Notes: a model not told the origin generated them from the letters alone. A stretch of 64,000 nt of DNA from Bacteriovorax stolpii (GCA_945883845.1 CAMCYI010000009.1:62001-126000), one strand, 5' to 3'; shown: positions 9,800 to 20,234, numbered from the stretch's first letter. A program made the numbers and translations.

Positions 9800-11554
9800 A
9801 TGCACAAGAAGCAAAGACTCGCACTCCTGTCAGCTGCGTTCCTCTCGATGATCCCCTTCGCTCATGCGGATCTTAAGCTTAATGTTGTTTCGGACTATGA
9901 CCTTGCTCTAAATGCCGAACACTGGAAAGAACCGAAGAACGATCAGATACCGCAAGGGCTCGTTCATGAAGTGAGTCTCTCTAATCCGTCATCACCCTAT
10001 TCACTTTACCCGAAGAACTTTCTTCAGCAGCCTAAGTTCGTTGTCTGTTATGTTGATTGTAAGACCCCGGATAAGTTCAAACTCAGCGGTGACTCTCTCG
10101 ATAAAAGCAAGATGTCTGACTGGGATCTCGTTGAACAAAGTAACGTTTACTACTGGCTTTCAAAATACACGAATTACCTGAATCAGAATTTTAACTTCAC
10201 TCCGAAATGGTTCCTGGAAGTTTATACGAACCATAAAGTACGCGAAGAAGGAAAACTCCTTCGTAACAATGCCTTCTACAATCCTGCAAAAAACACTCTG
10301 AGCTTTCTGCCTGCTTCGAACAGTTTTCTTTTCAAAGTCATGGGCGGAAAAATCAACCGCAGTGGTTTTGATCCTTCAGTTGTCCTTCATGAAACATCAC
10401 ACTTTTTATTCCAGCATTTTTTTGCTGATCCGATCAATGATGAGATCTCCGGTCTGAACGAAGGGTTCGCCGATTATATGGCAAACACTTTCCTGAATAA
10501 CCCGAAAGTGGGTCTCATCATGCTCCAGGGTAAAACTCTGAGAGACTCTTCAACTCTGGTCGATTCATCCGGTAAGCTGAAAGCATATGTTCCACGTTTA
10601 GAAGTACATGACCTAGGAGAAAGAGTGGCCCTCGCTCTCTGGAAATCCCGAGAAATCGCTCCGGACAAAATAGCTTTCGACAGAATTGTGATGGAATCGG
10701 TTCAGGAACTTTCTCAAAATCCATTTGCGGCCATCCACGATTTTAAAAATATCATGGTGAAGAGAATCCGTTATGAATTCCCTTCTCAGGATGCGGCGAA
10801 AGCCCAGGCCCAATGGGATCTAATTTTCCCGGGAGAAGCAACGAAGATTGCATCTCTTGCCTTCCTGGATGAACCAAGAAAAAACCAGGCCTACATGGGT
10901 TTCAAAATTCGTCAGATTGTCTCTCCTGAAATGGCAAGCATGACTGGTTCGAATAAAGACATCAAAGCGAACTTCAGCCTGATCGCGACGAAAGTGCTGA
11001 CTCCGAAACAGCACGCGATTCTCGTAGCTGTTGATAACGATGAAGGAACACTCACAACTCCCTACTGGATCGTTGTTGATGATGAAAGACTGAACGTTAT
11101 AGGAGCATTCGGAATTGATAAGCACCCGGTGACGGATAAAGAAGAAATGAAGAAAGTGAAAGAAATTGCCGCGCAGGTGATTACAGCGAATGATTTCGTC
11201 AAAGACTTTGTCTCGAAAGTTAAAATCTTCACTCAGTTTGCCAAAGGCCAGGGCGAACTCGCATCTGCCTACAAGCTCAAAAAAGGTGTACTCACTGAAA
11301 CGAACCTGGACATGAACGGAGATAAAGTTAAAGGATTGACGTACTCGTTTGAACTCAAGGCCAAGCTTCTCGCAACCGTCCTGACTCTTGGTAATCTCCC
11401 GGATATCGATTCTGTAACTCTTTACTCTCTGCCTTTCGCTGAAGGAGGCCCGAAAGGACTTCCGACTCTCAATGAGCAGAAAATCATCGGTTATAAACTG
11501 ATGATGAAATCCGGTGGCGGTCAGGAAGTGATTCTCGATAAATTCAGAAATTAA
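9800..11554 (+). CDS. Secreted zincin-like metalloprotease-fold protein
   Basis: Signal peptide; VVLHETSHFLFQHFF (HExxH) followed by GLNEGFADYMAN (gluzincin third-ligand-like). Confidence 0.75.
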   Translation: MHKKQRLALLSAAFLSMIPFAHADLKLNVVSDYDLALNAEHWKEPKNDQIPQGLVHEVSLSNPSSPYSLYPKNFLQQPKFVVCYVDCKTPDKFKLSGDSLDKSKMSDWDLVEQSNVYYWLSKYTNYLNQNFNFTPKWFLEVYTNHKVREEGKLLRNNAFYNPAKNTLSFLPASNSFLFKVMGGKINRSGFDPSVVLHETSHFLFQHFFADPINDEISGLNEGFADYMANTFLNNPKVGLIMLQGKTLRDSSTLVDSSGKLKAYVPRLEVHDLGERVALALWKSREIAPDKIAFDRIVMESVQELSQNPFAAIHDFKNIMVKRIRYEFPSQDAAKAQAQWDLIFPGEATKIASLAFLDEPRKNQAYMGFKIRQIVSPEMASMTGSNKDIKANFSLIATKVLTPKQHAILVAVDNDEGTLTTPYWIVVDDERLNVIGAFGIDKHPVTDKEEMKKVKEIAAQVITANDFVKDFVSKVKIFTQFAKGQGELASAYKLKKGVLTETNLDMNGDKVKGLTYSFELKAKLLATVLTLGNLPDIDSVTLYSLPFAEGGPKGLPTLNEQKIIGYKLMMKSGGGQEVILDKFRN

Positions 11555-11560
11555 ACTTTC

Positions 11561-11586
11561 AGGGGCCTTCGGGCCCCTTTTGTTTT
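11561..11586 (+). terminator. Rho-independent terminator
   Basis: GGGGCC-TTCG-GGCCCC followed by TTTTGTTTT. Confidence 0.9.
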
Positions 11587-11647
11587 AAGTAGTCCACTCC
11601 ACTATTCTTGTTTTCAGATTCAATAACTTTCTTCCGATACCTGATCT

Positions 11648-12532
11648 ATGCGCGTTCTTTTTATCATCATTATTCTAATGACTCTTCTTTCCTGTGCAGG
11701 AACTCATCAACGTGGTCCTGCTGCGAGAAGTATTCAGCTTATTGAACAGGATCTGGTCATTCATTCGAACACGTTGAAAATGGATTACCCGTACATGATT
11801 TATCGTCCGGACGTAGTATCAAGTGAACCACTCCCGGTCGTTTATTTCCTTCACGGCAGAGGCGGCACACGCAAAATGCTTAAAGATGTTAACGGTGTAA
11901 AAATCATGAAGAACTATCTTGAGCGCGGTGGAAAACCTTTCGTTCTTGTCGCTCTTTCAGGAAGCTTCAACGGTAAAGACACTTACTGGGTGGATGATGC
12001 CAGAAATGGTGGCCTGCAGATAAAGACTGCGATCCTTCGTGAGATCATCCCCGCGATTGAGAAACTTCATAAGATCGGCGGCAGTTCCCGTAACAGAATG
12101 ATCGCAGGTATCTCAATGGGCTCACATGGATCCTTTCAGCTCTCACTTAATTCCTACGGAATGTTTAAATGTACGGCAGGTCACAGTCTGGTGATCCGTG
12201 ATTATCAAAGTATGAGTAAAGAATTTCCCGGCCTGTTCGGCAACCGATCTCAGCATGCAAGAAGAGATCCGCTTTCGCTCGTGAAACAATACATCCTCGG
12301 TTTTTCTCCGCCCATTAAGAACGTCTGGATAGATATCGGTGGAAAAGACAATCCGAATTTCCTTCGCTGGGCCCGGGGTTTTCAGGCCGAGCTTGAGAGG
12401 GTTGGTTACGACGAAAGAGAAGGCGATAAATTCGACGTCGGCATTGACTACCCCGAAGGAAGGCATGATTCTCCCTACTGGACGACCAGACTTCCCGAAT
12501 ACCTCGAGTGGTATGGACAGTGCTTTAAGTAA
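11648..12532 (+). CDS. Esterase-family alpha/beta hydrolase, lipoprotein
   Basis: Lipobox-like LLSCAG; PVVYFLHGRGG, IAGISMGSHGSFQLSLN nucleophile elbow, GRHDSPYW. Confidence 0.85.
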   Translation: MRVLFIIIILMTLLSCAGTHQRGPAARSIQLIEQDLVIHSNTLKMDYPYMIYRPDVVSSEPLPVVYFLHGRGGTRKMLKDVNGVKIMKNYLERGGKPFVLVALSGSFNGKDTYWVDDARNGGLQIKTAILREIIPAIEKLHKIGGSSRNRMIAGISMGSHGSFQLSLNSYGMFKCTAGHSLVIRDYQSMSKEFPGLFGNRSQHARRDPLSLVKQYILGFSPPIKNVWIDIGGKDNPNFLRWARGFQAELERVGYDEREGDKFDVGIDYPEGRHDSPYWTTRLPEYLEWYGQCFK

Positions 12533-12616
12533 TACCTGACTACAAAACTCCTCTCATAAAGTTCTATCACCTGCCCCCGATAAGGAGACATTGGAACTCT
12601 AACAAAGTGGACACTT

Positions 12617-14254
12617 ATGTCGACGGCGATCAAAAACAATCGATTGAGCTCGGAAGAGAAGACGGCGGAATTTGAACTCCCTGACTTCAGCAAGAAAGGA
12701 AATATAGTTCCTCCTGTTCCGGCGATTCAACAAAAAGTTCAGATTCTCAAAACTGAGAGCAAGCAAATCAATACTCAGCTCGACCAGGTGAAAACCGAAG
12801 CCGTCCGTAAAGTTGATGAGCCGACACGCGTTTTCAATCTTCGCCAGGCACAGCTCGTTGATAAGATCAAAGAACTCGAAACGAGAAAACTTCAGACAGA
12901 ACGGGCCATCAAGAAAATGCTCGAAGAGAAGAATGCCACTCTACATACTGACCTCACAAAGGCCACACAGTCACTTGTAGAAGAAAGTCAGCGCTTTGCT
13001 CCTCTTGAAAAAGAACTCGGAAGCGGTATCGCCAAGCTCGCGACAATCAGAAATGAACTTCAGAATTTCTTTGAGATGGCAACGAACGAGCGCAAGAAAA
13101 ACTCACAGGCCATTTTCGATCAGGGTACTGAGATTGAGAATCTCCAGAAAATCGTGCACAGCTGCAACGAACTCATGGCGAAGGAATATGCCCAGCTCAG
13201 CCACACTCTTCGTCCCCTCCTGGACGAAAAAGTGGAACTTGAGAAGGCGTGCCTTCACTTCAAATCTGAGCATTCAAACTTCGACACTGAAATCAAATTG
13301 TTGGAGTCGAAGAAATTCACTCTCGAAGTCACTCACGCAGACCTCGTCCGTAAAATTGAGAGTCACAAATATCAGGAAGCAGAACAAGGAAAATTTCTGG
13401 AAGGTCTTCACGCGAAGATTGAAGAAGTGAACCTGGAACTTGCTCAGTGCCACGCTCGCCTCTCTGCAAATGAACAGCAAAAAGAAAAAGTCCTTTCTGA
13501 TATTCAGCATCTTCACGACGAGCACGACTCGATTCAAAAGAGTGGTGAGAGTCTAAAATGGAGTCTAGTCAGTCTAAATGAGCAGCACGAGCAAAAGAAA
13601 AACTCACTCAGCAAACTTGATCATGAAATTTCGGATTTTAATCACAGGATCAAGGATCTCCGTTCTCAGGAAGCTGATCTGATCAAGTCATGTGCAAATT
13701 TCTCCAGCCAGCTTCATCACCTTCAGGGTGAAGTTGCGGGTCTAGAGGCCACACGTGCTGCAGCTATGAAACTCCAGGAAGAGGCCATGGAATTCCTGAA
13801 TGAGCGCAGAAATTTTTATCATCTCCATGTCCAGGATCTCGAACATACTCATAAAGCAAAAATGGGTCAGCTCGAGAAAGAGTATCAGGATCAAAAAGCT
13901 GATTGGGATAAAAACTTTCATGAACTTGAAGAAAATCAGAAAGCAGAACTCGACCGCAAACTTGAAGCTTATACAGTCGAATATCACGCCATCCTGAAAG
14001 AGAGTCAGAACGTTCTCATGGATGACGTTGTGAAAGTGGTCAAGCGTCACCTCACGCGCACAGTTTTTGAATCAGGCCAGCAGCGCGCAGAACTCGCCAA
14101 AGATGAGCTTGAACCACTCATGAAGAATTACTTCAATCAGTCTGTAAGACTTGCTACAAGGCCCTGGCACAACTGGAAGCCATGGATGTGGGCGACAAGC
14201 GCATCATGGGTAGTGATTACGGGTCTCGTCGTTAAAATTCTCTGGTTCAAATAA
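12617..14254 (+). CDS. Long coiled-coil protein with a C-terminal transmembrane anchor
   Basis: About 500 aa rich in E/K/Q/L heptads; C-terminus WMWATSASWVVITGLVVKILWFK. Confidence 0.8.
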   Translation: MSTAIKNNRLSSEEKTAEFELPDFSKKGNIVPPVPAIQQKVQILKTESKQINTQLDQVKTEAVRKVDEPTRVFNLRQAQLVDKIKELETRKLQTERAIKKMLEEKNATLHTDLTKATQSLVEESQRFAPLEKELGSGIAKLATIRNELQNFFEMATNERKKNSQAIFDQGTEIENLQKIVHSCNELMAKEYAQLSHTLRPLLDEKVELEKACLHFKSEHSNFDTEIKLLESKKFTLEVTHADLVRKIESHKYQEAEQGKFLEGLHAKIEEVNLELAQCHARLSANEQQKEKVLSDIQHLHDEHDSIQKSGESLKWSLVSLNEQHEQKKNSLSKLDHEISDFNHRIKDLRSQEADLIKSCANFSSQLHHLQGEVAGLEATRAAAMKLQEEAMEFLNERRNFYHLHVQDLEHTHKAKMGQLEKEYQDQKADWDKNFHELEENQKAELDRKLEAYTVEYHAILKESQNVLMDDVVKVVKRHLTRTVFESGQQRAELAKDELEPLMKNYFNQSVRLATRPWHNWKPWMWATSASWVVITGLVVKILWFK

Positions 14255-14277
14255 TTAACGATTGCAATAATCTCTTC

Positions 14278-15210
14278 ATGTCTAAAAATAAAACGTGGTC
14301 ATTTCTCAAGGCCGGCGATGTCGTCGATATTATCGCCCCGGCCTCTCATTCTCCGGTTCATAAACTGGAGAAAGGGTGCGAGTGGATTCGCTCCCTCGGA
14401 TTAATTCCTCGCGTGCCGGAAGATCTCCTCGATCCCCAGATCTTTTTTTCTGCCCCCCTGGAAACGCAACTGCGCCATCTCACCTCTGCCCTTCACTCGG
14501 ATTCAAAGGCCATCTGGTGCCTGCGAGGAGGATACGGAAGCATGAGGCTCGTCCCTCATTTAAAGAAGATGAAACCCACAACTCCAAAGGCCTTCCTCGG
14601 ATTCAGCGACATCACGGCCCTCCATCTTTTTCTGAATCAGGAATGGAAATGGCCCACCCTTCACTCACGGGTTCTGAGCCAGATGGATCCTCAATACGGA
14701 GAATCGCCGGACAGGCGCGAACTTGTGAATCTTCTTTTCGGCAGATCTCCCGGTGTGATTCTGACAGGCCTCATTCCCATGAACGCAGCGGCCTTAAATG
14801 AAAGTGTCGTGTCGGGAGAAATCACTGGAGGAAATCTTCGTATAGTTCAGACCTCTCTTGGCCTCCCCTGGCAGTGTCGGACAAAAAATAAAATCGTGTT
14901 TCTCGAAGACGTTGATGAACGTGGATACAGTATCGATCGTATGCTCGAGCAGCTGATCGGTGCCGGTCTTCTCGATCAGCATCCACGGGCAGTTGTCTTC
15001 GGTGACTTCACGGGATCAAAAGAAAAAGACGGCAAGGATCACTCACTTTTTGCTCTTGAGTCCTTCGCCCGTAGAGTTCATTATCCAGTTTTTCGCGGTG
15101 TTCCCGCAGGCCATGGCACAGAGCTCAATCACACCATTCCCTTCAACACGCGCGCGACACTTATCACTGGGAAAGAGGGAATTCTCTCGATCCAATCCGG
15201 CGGAGCGTAA
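14278..15210 (+). CDS. LD-carboxypeptidase (S66 family)
   Basis: WCLRGGYGSMRLVPHL, FLGFSDITALHLFLNQ, FLEDVDERGYSIDRMLEQL, GVPAGHGTELNHTIPF. Confidence 0.92.
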   Translation: MSKNKTWSFLKAGDVVDIIAPASHSPVHKLEKGCEWIRSLGLIPRVPEDLLDPQIFFSAPLETQLRHLTSALHSDSKAIWCLRGGYGSMRLVPHLKKMKPTTPKAFLGFSDITALHLFLNQEWKWPTLHSRVLSQMDPQYGESPDRRELVNLLFGRSPGVILTGLIPMNAAALNESVVSGEITGGNLRIVQTSLGLPWQCRTKNKIVFLEDVDERGYSIDRMLEQLIGAGLLDQHPRAVVFGDFTGSKEKDGKDHSLFALESFARRVHYPVFRGVPAGHGTELNHTIPFNTRATLITGKEGILSIQSGGA

Positions 15211-15308
15211 TAAACGATTTCTATTAAGTTCTTACATTAATTCCATATCATTGGACGAAGAATCCTCCTCACCCTAAATTCACGTTTCATTTTGAGGGAG
15301 AGATTTTC

Positions 15309-16160
15309 ATGAAAGTTTTGGTACTTGTTTGCCTTCTTTTTTCTTCACTTTCTTTTGCTTGTTCAGAAGATGGCTCTACTGGCTTTCTCCCGAAAAATAA
15401 TCTTCGCATTCCAGTTGGTGCAAAGTTCGCCGGCGGATTATCTGAACAGCAATTCAATAAAGTGATTGATGAAGTTGAAGCGATCCTGGAACCCGTTGTT
15501 TCTAACCACGGTGGAAAACTTGAGATCATCCGTAATTGGGAAGATGCTGAAGTGAATGCTTTCGCTACCCGTTCAGGAAACTCATGGGTCGTACAGATGT
15601 TCGGTGGTCTTGCCCGTCATGACACAATTACTGAAGACGGATTCAAACTCGTTCTTTGTCACGAGATCGGTCACCACCTCGGTGGAGCTCCTAAAAAATC
15701 AGTTCGCCCATGGTCTTCAGCAGAAGGTCAGGCCGATTACTGGGGAACTTTAAAGTGTCTTCGCATGGTATACGAACACTCGGATAATAAAGCTGCCATC
15801 AAAAATGCTGCAGTTCCTGCAGAACTCAAAGATGGTTGTAAAAAATCATTCACGAGTGAAGATGATCAGGCACTTTGTGTTCGCTCTGCTCTCTCAGGGC
15901 TTTCAGTTTCAAATCTCTTCGGTGCCCTTGAAGAGTCAACTGTATCTTTCACGACACCTGATCAGAACTCAGTGAGAGCGACTTCTGAAAGTCACCCTGA
16001 AGCTCAGTGTCGCCTTGATACATTCTTCCAGGCATCCATCTGTAGCGCAGATCACCGTGAAGACGTTTCTAACTCTGAAGAAGTGAAAGGCACTTGCCAC
16101 AAGAAACTCGGATCGAAGACTGGTCTTCGTCCAACTTGCTGGTTCAAGCCTAAGGCTTAA
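15309..16160 (+). CDS. Secreted zincin-like metalloprotease-fold protein
   Basis: Signal peptide MKVLVLVCLLFSSLSFAC; LCHEIGHHLGG (HExxH) and SSAEGQADYWG. Confidence 0.75.
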   Translation: MKVLVLVCLLFSSLSFACSEDGSTGFLPKNNLRIPVGAKFAGGLSEQQFNKVIDEVEAILEPVVSNHGGKLEIIRNWEDAEVNAFATRSGNSWVVQMFGGLARHDTITEDGFKLVLCHEIGHHLGGAPKKSVRPWSSAEGQADYWGTLKCLRMVYEHSDNKAAIKNAAVPAELKDGCKKSFTSEDDQALCVRSALSGLSVSNLFGALEESTVSFTTPDQNSVRATSESHPEAQCRLDTFFQASICSADHREDVSNSEEVKGTCHKKLGSKTGLRPTCWFKPKA

Positions 16161-16195
16161 TTCTCACTCATAAGGCCAATCAAAATTTCACTCAC

Positions 16196-16217
16196 TGACA
16201 AGACGTGTCAAGCGTCT
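16196..16217. promoter_or_regulatory. Candidate operator upstream of mmsA
   Basis: TGACA-AGACG-TGTCA (16196-16210) overlaps AGACG-TGTCAAG-CGTCT (16201-16217), about 75-95 bp upstream of the mmsA ATG. Confidence 0.35.
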
Positions 16218-16289
16218 CATTCATCCTTATTTGTTTCTCTTTCACCCTTTTGCGTACTACCATTTTCTACCAACTTTATAGAGGTAGTT

Positions 16290-17765
16290 ATGACTGTAAA
16301 AATACCAGCAGAGGTCATTTCCTGTGACAATTTCATTCGTGGCGAATGGGTCAAAGGCGAAGCCGGATCTCACGATATCATCTCTCCGTATAACGGAAAA
16401 AAAATTGGCCGTGTGACTGTTCCCTCAGCAGCACAAGTTCAGAGTGCCCTCAAGCTCGCCGATGAAGCGCAAATTGAATGGGGGAAAACTCCGCTTAAGG
16501 AGCGCACGCGCGTGATGTTCGCTTTTCGCGACATCCTGATTCGTGACTTAAACGAGATGGCCCACCTGAAAGCTTCAGAGTCAGGAAAAACTTTCGACGA
16601 AGGTAAGGCCGGACTCATGAAAGGGATTGAAGTGCTTGAGTACGCACTCTCTCTTCAAAATATCGACATGGGTGGAAAGCTCGAAGTCTCCCGTGGAGTT
16701 TCGTGCGAGTATCGTCGTACTGCCCTGGGTGTGATCGCCAACATTACTCCGTTTAACTTTCCGGCGATGGTTCCAATGTGGACAATTCCGATTGCTCTGA
16801 CTCTTGGAAATGCATATGTGTGGAAGCCTTCTGATAAAACTCCCCTTACTTCAATTCGTATTGCCAATGCCCTAAAGGAAGCTGGTCTTCCGGCCGGTCT
16901 CCTCACTGTACTCCACGGAAACGCTGAGACTGTGAACGCGATTATTGATTCTCCGATTGTGAAGGCAGTGGGATTCGTGGGTTCAACAAAAGTTGCGAAG
17001 CTCGTTTATCAGAGAGCAACTGCTCTCGGAAAACGCGCTCTCTGTATGGGTGGAGCAAAAAACCATATCGTTCTTCTCCCTGATGCCAATCCGGAACTCG
17101 CCGGGATCGGGATTGCTGATTCATTTACAGGTTGTGCTGGGCAGAGATGTATGGCCGCTTCCGTTCTTCTTGCCGTCGGAGACGTTGATAAGCACATCGA
17201 AAAGATTGTCGAACGTGCGAAGGCAATGCAGCTTGGAAACAACATGGGTGCGATCATTACAAAGACGCAGAAAGATTTTCTGGTTGAGGCCATCGGCCGC
17301 GCAGAATCTCACGGAGCAAAAATACTTCTCGACGGTAGACTTGCAAAAGCTCCTACCGGTATGGATGAAGGCAACTGGCTCGGACCGACAGTTCTTGATG
17401 GTGTGAAGCTTGGTACTGAAGCTCACGCAGTGGAACTCTTCGGACCGATTATTTCCATCATTCGTTGCAAAGACCTGACGGAAGCAATTTCAATTCAAAA
17501 TACTTCTGAATACGGAAACGCCTGTTCAGTGTTCACCAACTCTGGTGCGATGGCAGAACGTGTAAGTAAAGAAGCGAAGGCCGGTATGATCGGCATCAAC
17601 GTCGGAGTTCCTGTTCCACGTGAGCCATTCTCATTCGGAGGAGTAGCGGCATCTAAATTCGGTCACGGTGATATCACCGGCGAACATAGTCTCGACTTCT
17701 GGAGTGATGTGAAAAAAATCACAGTGAAGTGGGAAAAACAGAACGACAATAACTGGATGTCTTAA
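16290..17765 (+). CDS. mmsA: CoA-acylating methylmalonate-semialdehyde dehydrogenase
   Basis: ITPFNFPAMVPMWTIP, FVGSTKVAK, GGAKNHIVLLPDAN, GCAGQRCMA; ends 9 bp before the next ORF. Confidence 0.92.
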   Translation: MTVKIPAEVISCDNFIRGEWVKGEAGSHDIISPYNGKKIGRVTVPSAAQVQSALKLADEAQIEWGKTPLKERTRVMFAFRDILIRDLNEMAHLKASESGKTFDEGKAGLMKGIEVLEYALSLQNIDMGGKLEVSRGVSCEYRRTALGVIANITPFNFPAMVPMWTIPIALTLGNAYVWKPSDKTPLTSIRIANALKEAGLPAGLLTVLHGNAETVNAIIDSPIVKAVGFVGSTKVAKLVYQRATALGKRALCMGGAKNHIVLLPDANPELAGIGIADSFTGCAGQRCMAASVLLAVGDVDKHIEKIVERAKAMQLGNNMGAIITKTQKDFLVEAIGRAESHGAKILLDGRLAKAPTGMDEGNWLGPTVLDGVKLGTEAHAVELFGPIISIIRCKDLTEAISIQNTSEYGNACSVFTNSGAMAERVSKEAKAGMIGINVGVPVPREPFSFGGVAASKFGHGDITGEHSLDFWSDVKKITVKWEKQNDNNWMS

Positions 17766-17774
17766 GGAGTTTTT

Positions 17775-19031
17775 ATGGCCGATATTAAAGAGCGCAAGGA
17801 ACACGTTGTTCTCGCCACTCACGCAAATCTTAAATACCCGGAGTCTTTGACTCTTCACTGGGGTGCTAAAACTCCAATGGAGCGCGGACCAGTTGTTGCT
17901 TCTCAGACAAATCCGAAAGCCAGAAACGCGATCGGCACACACTCTGGTTCATACACTGTGTATCGTGCACTCTCGATGGCGAGTGGAAAGTATTCCCCTA
18001 CTCATCGCCCGGATCTGCACAATACTCACTCGCCGGTTAAAATCGGGCCGTACGCTTCGTGGTTTGATGAAACGAAAATGGTTTCCATCGATCCATGGGG
18101 ACTTGATCCTTCACAAAACTTCAAAGAATTATTTGATAAGGGCTACGACATCCGTCCTTCGATCGCTGTGACTCAGGCCCATCTGCAGATTCCGGAAATC
18201 CGAGATGCCATCATCGCTGGTCGCCTGAAACCAGACGGCAAAATCATCAAAGAGAATAACGATGTCAAAGTTACGAAAGTAGCGATTGAACCTGTGTGGT
18301 TCCTTCCGGGAATGGCAAAGCGCCTGAACGTTGAAGAAGGTGTTCTTCGCCGTATTCTTTTCCAGGAGTCAGGAGGAATGTATCCTGAGCTTATCACGCG
18401 TCCCGATCTGAAAGTTTGGCTTCCACCTATTGGTTCAACCACGGTTTATATTTTTGGAAATCCTGCCGATCTTTCAAACCCACAAGTCGAACTTTCCTGC
18501 CGTGTTCACGATGAGTGTAACGGATCAGATGTGTTCGGTTCAGATATCTGTACCTGTCGTCCATACCTCATGTATGGCATTGAGCACGCTGCTGAAACAG
18601 CTCAGCGTGGTGGTGTTGGACTTATCGCTTACTACCGCAAAGAGGGCCGCGCTCTCGGTGAAGTAACTAAGTTCCTCGTCTACAATGCACGCAAACGTCA
18701 GGAAGGCGGAGATTCTGCAGCAACTTACTTCAAGCGCACTGAATGTGTCGCTGGTGTGGAAGATGCACGCTTTCAGGAATTCATGCCGGATGTTCTTCAT
18801 CTCTTCGGCATTACAAAAATTCATAACCTTCATTCCATGTCGAACATGAAATACAACGCGATCGTCGAAAGTGGCATCGAAGTTGTGAATCGTGTTTCAA
18901 TTCCTGATGATCTTATTCCAGGAGACGCAAGTGTGGAGATGGAAGCAAAGAAAGCTGCCGGATACTTCACAGAAGGTGCCATTAAAAAAGGCGACGACCT
19001 TCAAAAAGTGAAAGGACGCGACATCACATGA
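17775..19031 (+). CDS. GTP cyclohydrolase II family protein, URC1-like with long N-terminal extension
   Basis: RibA-type CRVHDECNGSDVFGSDICTCRPYL and AYYRKEGRALG; about 200 aa N-terminal extension beyond canonical RibA. Confidence 0.88.
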   Translation: MADIKERKEHVVLATHANLKYPESLTLHWGAKTPMERGPVVASQTNPKARNAIGTHSGSYTVYRALSMASGKYSPTHRPDLHNTHSPVKIGPYASWFDETKMVSIDPWGLDPSQNFKELFDKGYDIRPSIAVTQAHLQIPEIRDAIIAGRLKPDGKIIKENNDVKVTKVAIEPVWFLPGMAKRLNVEEGVLRRILFQESGGMYPELITRPDLKVWLPPIGSTTVYIFGNPADLSNPQVELSCRVHDECNGSDVFGSDICTCRPYLMYGIEHAAETAQRGGVGLIAYYRKEGRALGEVTKFLVYNARKRQEGGDSAATYFKRTECVAGVEDARFQEFMPDVLHLFGITKIHNLHSMSNMKYNAIVESGIEVVNRVSIPDDLIPGDASVEMEAKKAAGYFTEGAIKKGDDLQKVKGRDIT

Positions 19032-20209
19032 GCAACCTCGACTATATTCTTTCTCCGAAAGCGATCCGCGATGGTGCTTCGAAAATTTTCGAAGAGACGA
19101 AGGCCGGAAAAACGCATTTCACTTACAACGCTGATAAACTTCAGAGCACTGTTGATTACGTCATGGATACCATCAAAGCGAACTATCCGGATTACAACAT
19201 TCCGTTTCACTCACGCTGGGGACATTTCCGTCCCGGCAAAGTAGATCGCGCTGACTGGTTAAAAGAAAAAATCAAACATCTTGATCCTCTCGAGCAGGCA
19301 AGAGTCAAGTGGGATCTCGTGATCCCTTCTGTCCTTCTTGATGCAGGAGCAGGTGCGAGTTGGAAGTATCATGAAAAAGAAACAAACAAAGACTACGACC
19401 GCTCAGAAGGTCTGGGAGTTGCGAGTTTCCATATGTTCATGGAGGGATGCTTTGCGACTGATGGAAAATCACTTCGCTCAGACAAAGATGGTCTTTCGAA
19501 AGTAACTCCTCAGTTGATTGAAAAATATTTCCAGGTGACGCCAACGAACCCGCTTGTAGGCGTTGAAGGCCGTGCGAAACTACTTCAGAATCTGGGGAAA
19601 GCTGTCAGCAACACAACTCTCTTCAAAGATGGTCGCCCGGGAAATCTGATTGATTATCTCATCGGCAAATATGGGAAAACAATTCCAGCTCAGGGACTTC
19701 TTCGCGGAGTTCTCGATGGCCTGGGTCCGATCTGGCCTGGACGTGAGTCAATGGATGGAGTGATCTTAGGAGATGTGTGGAGACACTCGACTCTTGGTCT
19801 CATCGCATTCCATAAACTTTCACAATGGATGAGTTACTCTCTCGTTGAACCTCTGCTCGAAGCAGGTATCACAGTGACAGGAGCTGAAGGGCTTACTGGG
19901 CTTGCTGAGTACCGCAACGGTGGACTCTTTCTCGATTCTGGACTCATTACTTTCAAAGACCCTGCTGATCAATCAAAAAGCTGGGGACCAGAAAGTGATC
20001 TCATTATTGAATGGCGTGCTTTAACGGTCTATTTCTTAGACATCGTCGGCGCAGAAGTTCAGAAAAAACTCGGCAAGACTCCGGCAGAATTTCCGCTCGC
20101 GAAAGTCCTCGAAGGAGGAACATGGTGGGCAGGAAGAAGAATTGCCAAAGAATTGCGCCCGGGCGGAGGACCTCCGCTCAACATTATCAGTGATGGAACT
20201 GTTTTCTAG
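19028..20209 (+). CDS. URC4/urg3 family protein (DUF1688)
   Basis: RDGASKIFEETKAGKTHF, HSRWGHFRPG, LDAGAGASWKYHE, EWRALTVYFLDIV; 4 bp overlap with upstream gene. Confidence 0.88.
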   Translation: MSNLDYILSPKAIRDGASKIFEETKAGKTHFTYNADKLQSTVDYVMDTIKANYPDYNIPFHSRWGHFRPGKVDRADWLKEKIKHLDPLEQARVKWDLVIPSVLLDAGAGASWKYHEKETNKDYDRSEGLGVASFHMFMEGCFATDGKSLRSDKDGLSKVTPQLIEKYFQVTPTNPLVGVEGRAKLLQNLGKAVSNTTLFKDGRPGNLIDYLIGKYGKTIPAQGLLRGVLDGLGPIWPGRESMDGVILGDVWRHSTLGLIAFHKLSQWMSYSLVEPLLEAGITVTGAEGLTGLAEYRNGGLFLDSGLITFKDPADQSKSWGPESDLIIEWRALTVYFLDIVGAEVQKKLGKTPAEFPLAKVLEGGTWWAGRRIAKELRPGGGPPLNIISDGTVF

Positions 20210-20234
20210 AGCCAAAGGAACCGCAGGTATATTT

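Noticed and set aside
12996-13430. 144-aa plus-strand ORF
   Set aside because: Alternate frame inside the coiled-coil gene; Arg/Ser-rich shadow translation.
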